From positions 14,744,501 through 14,808,500 of the forward strand of contig NC_088327.1 of assembly GCF_036884655.1 (NCBI RefSeq): DNA of 64,000 nt, in the 5' to 3' direction. Both the position numbers and the translations under genes were made by a program. This DNA comes from Musa acuminata AAA Group (Eukaryota; Streptophyta; Magnoliopsida; Zingiberales; Musaceae). The notes below the pieces were generated by a model that searched no databases, had not been told where the DNA came from, and saw nothing but the letters and a program-made list of their open reading frames with translations. Positions 35,263 through 47,033 of the stretch are shown here, piece after piece (positions within the stretch are counted from its first letter, which is position 1; each line of letters begins with the position of its first letter).

Positions 35263-38200
35263 TTAATATGTAGAGAATGAATCTGTACCTTCACCACATA
35301 ACTGTTCAACCCGAGCAACTATATGTTTCCCATAGGTGTATTTCTTCAGAGCCTGCAGATGAACTCTTATGCGATCCAGCAAGATTTCACATTGTTTATC
35401 AGTGCTTATTTCAAGAATCTTCTGGACCACATAATTTGCAAACCGATCCTTCATCATTACCTGAAAAAGGGCTGCCAAAGGTTAAACATAAGAACTGGGG
35501 ATGGTAAACTTGGAAAGAACTCTACATCCCTAGTAGAGAAGAATCATTCTGTCGACCAAGCTGCATGGAGATCTTGTAAAACATCATCTAATCCACAAGA
35601 AATAACCAAAAAAGCTCTTGGAGTAAGAAATAGTCAATCAAGTCAATGATCGGAAACAAACTGTAACAACCTCAATTGGTACTTACTATGTTTGGTCAAT
35701 GGTTTCCAGAAACGTTTTTAAGGACTTGGTTGCTACAAAAAAATTGACAATGATTTTAAATTGATAATGTGGAGAAAAGAAATTTTTTTATTCCTTTTTA
35801 AGATTGCATGCACACATAGGAGCATGTGTATACTATTCTCTGTAACAATTTACTACAAGCATATTGCTGCTACCTTAGAAATGGCAAACATAGCCAAATG
35901 GACATGACACCTTGTATATAGATACTTTTGCAGAATTAGTGCACATGGAGTGTCTAAAACCAAATTAGGTCCAGGACAACACCGTATAAGCTAATTGTTG
36001 CATCATGCATGAGCCAACAAAATACCAGTTTGGCAACAAATATACCAAGGCATGCATGGAATAGTATATATTTACCAAAATACTGTATATAGCATAAACG
36101 GATGAATCAGACACAATATGTGGTTTACCATATAGAAATAGTATGAAATGAACTCAATATAGCAAGATGTGCCTGTAAGTATGGAAAGACGCACTATTGC
36201 TTAAGTTATGGCAAGGAAAAAAATTTTGATGTTGACAACAATATGCAGACCAAAAAAGCTTTGGAAAAGCCTGTGGCACCATGAAGCCAAGTTTCCTGCT
36301 AGTGGAGATGAGCATTTGGTTATTTTCATGCGATACAGAAAAGCCATCTAGAATTTTATCCTGAATACAGCACAATGGGAACAGGCAACAACAAGGTTCT
36401 CAAACTGAGTCACAACAGAAAAGTTCACTTATCAAAGTCCAATTGGACGTCAAACCATCAAACTAATGTATTTGCACATACCAGCAAATTATCATTTCCT
36501 TCAGTATGTCCAACTATTTCCTTGATCAGGTGATCTCTTTCTTCAATATTACCATACTCCAAACACTTCTCAACAACATTTGAAGCAAATTTGTGTTGGC
36601 TCATCTGTACAATTTGCCCAAAAAATTTGCTGATGATTTGGCTTCTTTCATGTGGTTTTCCCCTCTCTAAAACATGCTGAAACCAATATAATTATGTCAG
36701 GATATACCAGTCTAAAAGTTAAGATACCCTCTTACTAAGGCTTATTCTGGCAGCAACTACACAAAAATGAGAGAGAGAAATGAAAGAAAAAAAAAATACT
36801 GTGACAACACCTCGTCTCCTCTAGAGACCACCCAAATGGGCGACTTCAATTACAGGTTAATCGTTAGATTATGCGATCAAAGACTCCAAAAAATGTTCAC
36901 TTCTTCTTAGTACTGAACTAAGTATCCATGCCATGCTGGGCATGACATGTTGATCAACAGATAACATAGTAGGTATTGTAGTCTGATTTAAAATTCAAGA
37001 ATTAAGCATAAGGTGTAAGAGTTTCCCATTACCTGAACTGATGAATGACTATGCAATCCTTTATTTGTATATAAGAATGGGGTGAACCAAAGGGAAAAGT
37101 GAAGTAACTCACTTGTGTGACATAATTGCCATACTGATCCTGTGCAAGCAGGCAAGCTGATTGCAAAATCTCATCCACAATCCAATGGCTTCGAGATTCA
37201 TCTGTACAATGCTCAAGCACTCTCTACAAATAGGAGATAAGCTTCAGAATATAAAAAGCAGTATGTACAAGTGATTTTAGAACCAAAATTCTGCCTAGAA
37301 AATCATGAATTTTCTAACCTGGATCACTCGGCAACCATAAGGATGTGTAGAAAGTGTTACAACTTGACCACGAAATGCAGATATTATAAAACCAATTTTC
37401 TGTGTCAGTATACACTCAATGCACTTTTGAATCACATGGTTCCCATTCTGATCTCGAACACATCTCATGACATTTCCATCGAGTTCTTGCACAAGCTGTG
37501 TTTTCTGATTAAGCTCAATAACCTCAAGAGCCTGCAATTGGGAAAAATAATTTAAAGGGCCTGCAAGGAGATGGAGCCAGAGGGAAACAAGAGGCTTAGA
37601 AAATTTCCCTACCCATTGAAAGTGCTACTTCCAGCTTTAAACAAGATTAACTTGCCAAAACTAGTATAATCTTAAGCATTTAGCTCATTAACTTTGAAGG
37701 ACTACCATTTTAAGAATCAAACTAAATGCAAAAGAAAAGTTGATGTTAAGCATATACGCTAAAGGTCTACAATTTTAAGCGCTCTCGATGGAAGCAGGAA
37801 AATAATGCATGGTTCTCTATATGTTAACTTGGAACATCATGCAAGACTAAAAAGCAACAAACCAAAAATCACGGCAGTATATTCTCTTTTTCCAACAAGT
37901 GGATCCTCTTGCAAGTAGTAAATCAAAATTTTCCATGCAGTTTAAATACCCAGGTAGGATAATAGTGGTAACAGCCTAGACTTTTCATATGGACTTTCAT
38001 GAATGATTATTAGCTTAATAACTTGCTTTGTAATACAAACAACATAATTTGTTTTACTAAATAAATTTTGAGAGCCAGTCTTTGCACAGCCTTGGTAATC
38101 AGGTTTGAGTCACAAAAATAGTCTACTTGCAGGGTTAAGGCTGCACACATTAAACCTCCCCTGCTTAGGTTTGTGCATATGCTATGTAGCATAGTCGTAC

Positions 38201-41200
38201 ATCCAGGGCACAAGTTGAAGTTGATAAACATTTGAAAGAAGTCTCATCAATAATTTCTTGAAAGATAATCAGAGGACTTCCATCATTGTATGATAGAAAG
38301 AACAGCATGTAAGCATTTTTAGTTTCATAATTAAGATAACTATTCCCATTAGTGTCCAGCTATAACATTAACACGCTATAAAAGAAAAAAAGAACATAGT
38401 GCACGAGGTCACTGCCAATGCATGATCTCCCATCTCTGTAAGTAGAAAAACCATTTCATGACTAAAACCTTGATCACCAAAAATAGAAAAGCAATCTTGC
38501 CATTGTACTAAGGCTTACCCTCTCATTAACACCTTGTTACCAGTTTATTAAATTCCACATAACCTTTACATTGAAAACCTGCCTAATCTGCAGCATTAAA
38601 GGGAGGCATGGGTGAACATGCATATTCCATATTTTCTTTCAATGCGACTATCTTTTAGTTTGAGACATTTATCTTGCTCCAGACAACTCAAATTGATATA
38701 ATATTGCTTATGCCACTCTCAACATTACTACCCTTCAATGTCATATAAATTGAGGGAACAACCTAAAAAATATTTTATGCTTGCTTTCTTGCCATTTCAA
38801 AAGGAAAATTATATGCTTGCTTTCTGGCAATATCAAAAGTTCCAAACTGTGCAGTGTACATCTGTGAAATTCTCAGCTTTCGTAAATAGTTAACAGCTGT
38901 ATAATCCAATGTAACTCAAAAAAAAATCACAGAATGGTTACCCTCATTCGCTACCATTAAATCAAATCCATGGGCACCGGAAAAATGGACCTGAACTATA
39001 TGTGTGTTTTATTTTTAATATTTTCTGCTATGTACAAGGCAAGAAAATAGATAGTGATATTCAGCATTGTGCAATCAGTAAACTAGATCACACGGTCTGT
39101 TCCCATTAAGTCCATCTTCTATTGCATATGTCTAGTTTGCTTCCTATAAGACCACGTCAAATTACAGGAGAGCAATTCAGTCATGCTTTATAATTAACCC
39201 ATATTGAGAGAAGGCATGCATGCTAATAAGGACTATTATCCTTCAAATGAATAAAATAATAATAATTAGAATGATTGGTACCGATCAAGCAGACCAAGTT
39301 AAACTGGAAAGTAACTGTGATTGGAAAAATTGCACTAATTTCTATAGCTAGAAGTTTCTATAGCTATAAGAATGATTGGTACTGATCAAGCATAAAAGAA
39401 ACTTTCCTGAACCTGTCTTAGAAAGATTTCCATTATTGAAATAGAATACACTTTGCTGTCTGATAACAGAAATAAGCCGCATCTATGAATCCAAATAACA
39501 TCATGCCAGATCTAGTTAACAAATTCAAAGCCACTGACATAAAGATCACACTGGCCATTCATGTTATGTTACGCAGCCATACAATTAGAATTTGAGGTCC
39601 AACAAAGAAAATACATAAGATAGTGTAAAATAGACCTTATGCTAGCCAGAGGAAGATACCTTCTGAATTACACGACAACCATACATCTGCAGGCTCAAAG
39701 GCAAGACAATGCCAACAAGCTTAATAGCAAGCTCTTTCCTTTGTTCAGCATTCCCATGCTCAAAAAACTGTTAAGGCCAGAGCAATCAATAGGAAAAGCC
39801 TCACATACTGATGAAAAGACTCGAAAGTACTTCCACAAGAACCAACTTAGAAATTACAATATTTTGAAAAAAAATCAATCACCAAAAGAGTCTACGACAT
39901 GTTTAGAACACTATACCTTTTGAATGACATAATTCCCGAATACATCAGTCATTAGTGAAGAAGCATGTGGAAGCACTTCCTTAAAAGCTGATGTCTTCTC
40001 ATCAAGACTACAAGTCTCTAACTTTTGCTGAATAAATCGACTACCATGTTGGTCAGTGCTGAGGCAAAGAAGCATATGAAGGATATCATTTCATCATACA
40101 AAAAGTTCCAGTATTGCAATTAATAAAATGGTCAGAATTAGAAAATACAAAATTGGAACTTGCCTAAATTCAACAATATGCCCAGCAATATTGGATAACT
40201 CATATCTACAGGCTTTGTTGGACTTAAGCTCTTCAATAAAAGAGTATGAATTTGAGTAGTCAGCCTTCTCACATCTTCTTTGGCCTTGCCATCCAAATAA
40301 AGAACCAGCATTTCCGAACGAAAACTTAATGTTGCCATTTTTTCTTCCTGAAAAGCTTGTCCCAGCTACTGATGATCCTTGAAAAACAGGACTGACAAGC
40401 GGGGAGCTTGGAAATTGCATCAGGAAACTGATGTTTGGAGAGCTCTCATGGTAATTGGGACTAACACTGCCTCCTTTTATAGCACAAAGTGTATTGACAC
40501 CAGCAACTCTTGTGGCCTGGGGCGTCTGATGAGGCAAATATGCAGAAGAAGCTGGAGCTGTTGGTAGACCAGAAGAAACAGGTAAGCTTCGCAAAACACT
40601 TCCCCTAAAGATCATTGAATCATACTGACCTTCAGTAGCGTATGCATCTATAGAGGGGTACTGATAAAAAGGCACATATATAGGATCTGGAAAGGGAGGC
40701 TGAATAGCTGGAGCCAGCTGCCCATATATCTTATACAAATGCTGCATCTCAACTCCAGATGCAACATTTCCCCCAGAAGAAACTCCAGAAGCTCTAGCAC
40801 TGAAGTTTGCACCCACAGCATTCTCAAAAGGCACCAGATTACCAGTATGATGAGGAGGATTAGCAGAAACAAGTGGAGTAACAACTGGGGGATTTAGTGC
40901 ATACCCACTTATCCCGAAGTGGGAAGGATGTAGGCCAGAAGATTGCATGTTGTGGTAATATGGAGTTCCATATGCAGCTCCTGTGACAAACGATGGAGAA
41001 ACGCCAGAGGATTGCAACAAAGGTTGCACTTCAACAGAGGGTAATTTGGGTTGTCCATGAGAATAGTGACATCCACTAATTTGAGAATGGTGCACTCCTT
41101 GAGCAAGTACATGAGACTGACCAGTCTGAACATGGGAAGACAATCTTCGTGTATTTATGCCAACTTGCTGCAAGTGTTGCTGTGATTGGTGACTTTTGTG

Positions 41201-43868
41201 GCCATCAGAAGAGAGCCTTAGCTTCTTCATCTCATCTTCAATATTACCAAGACTTAGATCAACCACGCCGCGAGGTGAAATGCTGTTGTGTATATCAGTG
41301 CTGCCATTGGTTGATTCATTTTGACCTGGGTGTAGATTAACTGTCTTCTCAGTGGATGCTGGGCGTAGAACTGATACACAACCAAAATCATCATCCGACG
41401 TTGATCCAACTGAATGTAGGCATAGGTGAGGCGTATGAGAATTGACAACAATGCTGGGTGTTTTTGTTTCTGAATTAGTCTTGCCAATTGAAGAATCATT
41501 TAGAGGATTCGGAAACTCATCTTGATTTGATGCTTGCTCTAGTATTATGCGGCTTGACGGATAAGAATGATCATCATACAGTGGACATGGAGTCTGAGTA
41601 TAATCTTCCTGAAACATTAAAAGCAACCAAACTTCAAGAAGACCATAAAACCAACAATCACTATTCATGTATGACATATAAATTATTAAAAGAAATTTAT
41701 ACTCATCAACCATAAAATTCAGAAATAATTCCAAGAGGACTTTATGTCCATTGTGATTACACAAAAAATTAGCAACAAAGTCACCTGATCACACCATGTT
41801 TATATAATACAATGTTTATATTTCAAGAACTTAACAGGAACATAGAATTTCCACCAAGAAATACCCACTCAATCCCACCAAACAGCATCTGTTGGGCTCA
41901 GGCAGTTGTCCAGTTGTCACAGCGTGTGTTAAAAACAGTACGTACTCATATATACTGCTTAGCACATGCATGAGTAAACAACTAGTTTAGGCATATAACA
42001 ATGCCACACAATGGGCAATGCATGCAACAAACCAACCATTCTAGGACCAGCACGGCTCAATACCTCAATGCATATCATGGTAAGTTCCAAAATCCAGCCT
42101 CTCAATATGCAGCAATATTTTCCGACTTTGTGTCACTCTTGATGCATCCCAGCCTAGGAAAAAAAATATTAGTGAGTTAGAATCTAGATTCAATTTTTTT
42201 TATTTTTATAAATTCTGAATTTTTTTTATATTTTTATGTTGGATTTGTCTTAGATAAGTCTTATTATTATTTTAGGCTTCCTTTCAAATGATGATAAGAA
42301 AATATCTTACTTTTAAGAAGTACAGGATGAGTTTGAAGAGAAGATAAGATAAAGATCTCATCTTATACAATCTTAGTAGTAGTTGAATTGTTAATTATAA
42401 ATGAAATCTTAAATGCTTACATATGTAAAACAAATATGACATGAATTTTTCGATGAGAAAGATTATATTTCTTCAATGTGGGCCTACTATTGTGTTTTTG
42501 AGATAGATAATTTCTTCACATTTTCTTCCACTTCTGATCCACAATCTCTTCCCTCTGATCTTTTACAAGACCACAATCTGGTCCCTTTACTCCAATTCCA
42601 TATATTTAGCCATATTTCAAATATTTGTTGCTTCAGTTAGCTACTTTAATTTCATGATAAATGCTAGATCAAATTGGAACATAGATGTGAACTACCCCAA
42701 CATTCAGTTTCTGTCACCTATTGAGGTCATGTCAAACAACTTCATGACGCTAACTAGGACCAACAAACATCATGTCAATAGAATTGGTTGTTTTAGAACT
42801 TAGATTACCTAAGAGAATGACTCTAAATTTATGTTGTTGGGAGTAAGGTTTTAAATTCCAGTACAATACCAGCTCCAACAAGTCAGGTCAGTAGGGTGCT
42901 GAGATCTTTCGTGATATACCAACTTATAATGTTCAATTTCACTGGGAATAAAATAAACGCATAAGGTCCATAACTCATAGTTGGTTGAATTCGTAAATGC
43001 TGATGAACAGATACCATTCCGATTGGCATGTTAAAAAAAGCCTGAGTGAGTTTTTTTAGCATAGACAATCAGCAAATCATTTAGTAGGGGCCAGCCTATG
43101 CCATGCAATAAAAACAAAAAAGAAGGTATGCTAAAAGGAACAATCTTGAGATGCAAATGCACTTTTACCAACTAGATAAGAACAGGGAAAAAAACAGTTA
43201 AGCTGTAAGTAAATTTAGTTTAGTATTCAAATTACCTGTCCCAAGTCTATAGGATTCACATGCCATCCTGGTGAAAGAGGCCCAGGAACAACATCAGTTT
43301 TTTTGTCTGTCAAGTCACTAGATTCAATTCTAGGTGACCTATCATCCTCGGGTTCCTCATTATGAGTCGAAAGGGCGGATAGTGAGATAAAGAAAGATGC
43401 ATTGCTGGTGACATCAAATGAAGGCATTCTCCTGTTGTTCCCAAGCCCACCAATGTGTTGCATCAAATGTCGATTCTCCCGAGACACAAGGGGAGGAGGA
43501 AGCCTCGGATTTAAATTCACATTTGTGCAGTAGTATGCTAGGTAAGCAGGATGAGCACGGAGTTGCTCTTCAGATTTACAGTTTTGGGCTGCATTGCTTA
43601 AGTTCTCCAAGCTGCCATCCAAGTCAACAGTCTGGCCTTTCATAATGTCAAACGCTGCAAGAGAACCTTCCATGCTAGGTGGAGCACTTCCACTTCGACT
43701 AAGGCCACTAGTGTTCTTGTTCCCATGGTACCTTTGTCCTTCATAAAGTAATCCCAACTCTTCCGGCGCTAAATTACTTGATGATGCAAATTTTGATGTG
43801 CCCTTAGTAAGGGGCCAGTTTCCAGGACTATTACTCCCTATGAATCTCAATGGATTCTCTGTAGCCAT
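35263..43868 (-). CDS. PUM: Pumilio-family RNA-binding protein (APUM5/6-like), eight coding exons, 1,014 aa
   Basis: Exons on the minus strand are 43,868-43,236, 41,608-40,164, 40,058-39,917, 39,767-39,660, 37,531-37,319, 37,223-37,113, 36,676-36,482 and 35,460-35,263; phases agree. The N-terminus [16 protein letters not shown] and [17 protein letters not shown] match the NABP region of plant Pumilios, followed by a long Ser/Gln/His-rich linker. The C-terminal Pumilio domain starts near [16 protein letters not shown]. Eight repeats carry the triplets SR-Q, NY-Q, CR-Q, NH-Q, CR-Q, NY-Q, SN-E and NY-Q. This is the classical code for UGUANAUA-type sites in 3' UTRs, where these cytoplasmic proteins repress translation or promote mRNA decay. 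Assignment within the APUM group is tentative. Intron 2 uses a GC donor. The C-terminus after [11 protein letters not shown] is uncertain. Confidence 0.93.
40059..40163 (-). other. GC-AG intron in the Pumilio gene
   Basis: On the minus strand, exon 2 ends GTTGAATTTAG and the 105-bp intron begins GCAAGT and ends TGCCTCAG. Joining gives ...[13 protein letters not shown], the family sequence. Using the nearby GT (GTTCCA) instead would bring in a stop, so the GC donor (AG|GCAAGT, the usual strong context of GC sites) is required. Confidence 0.88.
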
Positions 43869-44100
43869 TTATTTCAAGAAGCTGTTTGTTTCTAGGCAAA
43901 CAGCACTTAGACCCCAAAGATATTCTGTAGATTCCTGGAAGTAAGCAAGTTATTTTCACCCATTACTGTAATTCAGATGTGAACTCCAGCTGGTGAAAGG
44001 GCATTGCAAGTTTGCAACAACAGCTGCATAACTTCAGTGAAGCAGCTGACTTTCAACCAACAAATATACAAAATGATCAACTGCAAGTGACAAAAGAAAA

Positions 44101-45370
44101 CACCAGTAAAATAAAATAAGCATAAATTTTCTATTTGAATAAAATCAAGCATAAAACTAGCAAATAATGTTAGTTTGGCAAGTCCCATAGTCCCACATCA
44201 GGAAAATCAGACTTGTTGTCTCATCTTGGAACTATAAATAAGAGCCTGAGCTTTGAAGTCAGATGCACCACAGGCACCATAAGAAAAACCTAAGTGTTTG
44301 CTTTGGTTTAAGTCCATACTCAGTTAAATAGTTTGGACTTATAGTTTGGTTTTTCTTGTTTAGTATTTTCGGGTGTTTTATGGCCTAGGAACATCTTCCT
44401 AAGGCATTTGTAATTGTTCCTCTTTTGCAGTAGTAATTTGCTCATCTTCTGTGGATGTAGGTCAAAGTCAATTGACCGAACCACGTATATCTGGTGTTCT
44501 TGTCGCTTTTATTCTTTCTGCTTTATTGTCTTTGTTGGGTTGCCAAAATTACCCTTTGGTAAATATCCTGGGGCTAGCTCTAACAAATAATAATAGTACG
44601 GTAAACATGAAAATTGCTTCAACTTTATCTACTGAAATTACAATAAAAAACACATACTCAGAAGTCCGAACATGCACAAAAACGATAGTTAACTGAAGAT
44701 AGATAAGAGGAAAAAGACCATCGAAACCAAAACTTAACACCTTAAGCATAGAGGTACAGTAAGCTACTTATTTTTATATTAGTCAAAATTGGTAAAATAG
44801 CAACCAATTAATCAAATTTATAACTTAATAAAATTCAAATGACTCGATCAGAAACACACAGCGATGCACATATGATTCATCTGGTACAGTGGAGTTCTTT
44901 GCCAAAGCACCAACAATATCCTGCTTAGAAGTTTAGATCTAAAATCTTGCTGATACAGTAAGAAAAAACCGATAAGCAGAAGTGCAACAAATAAGGGCAA
45001 AGCACTTCAGAATTCACCAAGCAAGCTAAAAATGGCAATTAACAACACTAGGCATGTAACAATCCATTTTTCTTATACAATTAATCTATCCCCTGTGATT
45101 AACTTATCCAGAGCAACCACTGACAAGACCAAAACCATAAACACCAAGAAGATAAAATAAACATAAATTTTATATTTGATAAAATCAAGCATGGAACTAG
45201 CAAATAATAATAGTACAGTAAACCTGAAAATTGCTTCAACTTTATCTACTGAAACTACAATAAAATACACACACTCAGAAGTCCGAACATAAATGTAGGC
45301 ACAAAAACGATAGATACCTGAAGATAAATAAGAGGAAAAAGGCCATCGAAACCAAAACTTAACCCTACCA
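44101..45370. repeat. Duplicated segment in the Pumilio leader intron
   Basis: The segment 44,101-44,167 plus 44,586-44,743 repeats at 45,139-45,370 in the same orientation. Shared phrases include AATTGCTTCAACTTTATCTA, CTCAGAAGTCCGAACAT and CCATCGAAACCAAAACTTAA. The first copy is interrupted by a solo LTR, while the second keeps the uninterrupted site GCAAATAATAATAG (45,200-45,213). Confidence 0.8.
44168..44585 (+). mobile_element. Solo LTR (418 bp) with perfect AATAA target duplication
   Basis: It runs from TGTTAGTTTGGCAAG to GCTCTAACA and is flanked by AATAA at 44,163-44,167 and 44,586-44,590. The paralogous sequence at 45,201 has a single AATAA, which is the empty site. Internal CTATAAATAAGAGCC (TATA-like) and GGATGTAGGTCAAAGTC with ACCGAACCACGT are typical of Copia LTRs and set the orientation as plus, antisense to the Pumilio transcript. 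Confidence 0.88.
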
Positions 45371-45770
45371 TCCTAAGCGTATTCTAAGAGAAAGAGTAAA
45401 GAAAGAGTCTCGAAACTTAACGGTCCGGACACAGAGAAAAGGAAACTTGAGGCAGATCAAGGTCCGAATTTCTCAACTAGATTCAAGAAACGGTAAACCG
45501 AACAGGAACACGGGATGATCATCGAACCCTAGAGCAGGAACGATAAGGGGACGGGAACCATGCGGAGGACTCTCACCCCGTTCCGCACGTCGCCAGACCA
45601 AGCTTTCCCTAACCGCAATCCAATCTAAGAACAACAGCATTTCTCGCTCGGTTTGGCCCGATCAAGAGAGAAATCGGGCTGAGAAGTTGAGCAGAAAGCG
45701 GGCTTCTTCCTCCCTCGCTCGCCTGCGCTCCCTCTCTCGCTCTCTCCTTCCGCTTCTAAAACCCTCGGTC

Positions 45771-46999
45771 CCCGGGCTTTTGGAAATCACGTTCGGCCCG
45801 GAAGGCGCCAGATAACGTCAGTGGCCCCTCCGTCCTCGCATGGTTAGAGATGGTGGGACCCGACGATGTCTGGTCCAGAACGAAGGGTTTCTTTATACGA
45901 GTCGACTTAATAATTAATTGGGTAGGATTCCAATGCTGCGAAAACCTTCGATAACCGCGTATAAAATGGATGATTACGTCTCCTACCCTGGAAACATGCG
46001 ACGTAATCCACGAAGGGTGGTTTGGTAATTCCACTGAGGCGTAAAGGGAGACAAGACCGCCCCACTCGTGATTCTGACACGTGGAAACGCCAAGTGTCAT
46101 GGCCGTAAGCCGCCGGCTGTCGTCCGACCACACGCGTCGCGGCGCCTCCCCGCGGCTTGTACGGCGCCCGTCTCCCGCAGAAATATCTCGTGTACCTCTA
46201 CTACGGTCTCGCATGCCATGCCATGCCATGTGTTTAGTCCGTGTACATCTTATTTGTCTAAAATCGAGATCATAATTCTTTTAAGTTCTACTCTACCGCG
46301 TGGGCTCATAATTCGTCACGCCTCAAACAGGGCGGCACCAACGATGATTAGTATTGGCCCCATCAAGAATTAAAATAATATTTTTTTCCTCTGTTAGAAT
46401 GTGATGAAACGTAGCACATCATCATGATATCCATCTCCATAATCTTAAAGATTTTCTCGAGAACGAGTAAAGGAGAAGAACCCTCGAGCCGTCAGCCGTC
46501 ATTGTTGTACTATTGGATCGAACAAAACGAAACTTGAAGGCCGAAGTAGATACGTTAACCCAAGTCCAAAAGGATGCCCACCAAGACAAAAGGGGCCCAT
46601 ATAGACGGTCAATAGAACACGAGAGGGATGACCGATTTGAAGTATTAGAAACCTCATCTTTAGATTTGGATGACGGTCATTGACAAATAATATTACATCA
46701 TATTAAAATGAATTGCACTGTGGATAGAGTTGGAAAGGGGCCGCCGCTTTGGGGCAACCGAAGAGCCACGCTGCCATGTTCCTATTGGAAAACAGTTGCT
46801 TGGACTGGAGAGCGGTACAATCACCGAATCAAGATGTAAAGAAGAGAAAAGGGAAGATTTGCTAGTGGGAGGGGCAAAGGGACAGATCTCGAATGGAGAG
46901 TTCACAAGATGTAAGTAAAGAAAGGAAGATTTCTGGTCGCAGACTTTAATTGGTGGGGAGGGGGAAAGAAGCTCTGAAGTGTATGATGATGTCCTTCGA

Positions 47000-47000
<1 letters not shown>
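45771..47000 (-). promoter_or_regulatory. Pumilio upstream region with a G-box
   Basis: GC-rich sequence upstream of the Pumilio leader. ACACGTGG at 46,077-46,084 contains the palindromic G-box CACGTG. CCATG is repeated at about 46,210-46,231. The 157-codon minus-strand ORF at 45,756-46,229 overlaps the leader and shows no family resemblance. No other gene was seen. Confidence 0.4.

Positions 47001-47032
<32 letters not shown>
47001..47032. repeat. (CA)16 microsatellite
   Basis: Sixteen perfect CA units. Confidence 0.95.

Positions 47033-47033
<1 letters not shown>

Larger units (their letters stand above)
43869..45770 (-). promoter_or_regulatory. Pumilio 5' UTR with a 1.64-kb leader intron
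   Basis: A likely first non-coding exon is about 45,770-45,577, ending GGGG|GTGAGAGTCC. A second leader exon, 43,934-43,869, follows the acceptor CTTCCAG. The intron between (43,935-45,576) holds a solo LTR and a duplicated segment. The exact transcription start is not visible. A long first intron in the leader is common in plant regulatory genes. The splice pair is inferred from consensus only. Confidence 0.5.

Noticed and set aside
40379..41715. Plus-strand ORFs antisense to Pumilio exon 2, and frame-shifted minus-strand ORFs of 66-81 codons
   Set aside because: They are shadows of the 1.4-kb Pumilio exon, which is supported by family sequence and phase.
45756..46229. 157-codon minus-strand ORF upstream of Pumilio
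   Set aside because: It overlaps the presumed leader and promoter, is Arg/Ser-rich from GC-rich sequence, and matches no family.
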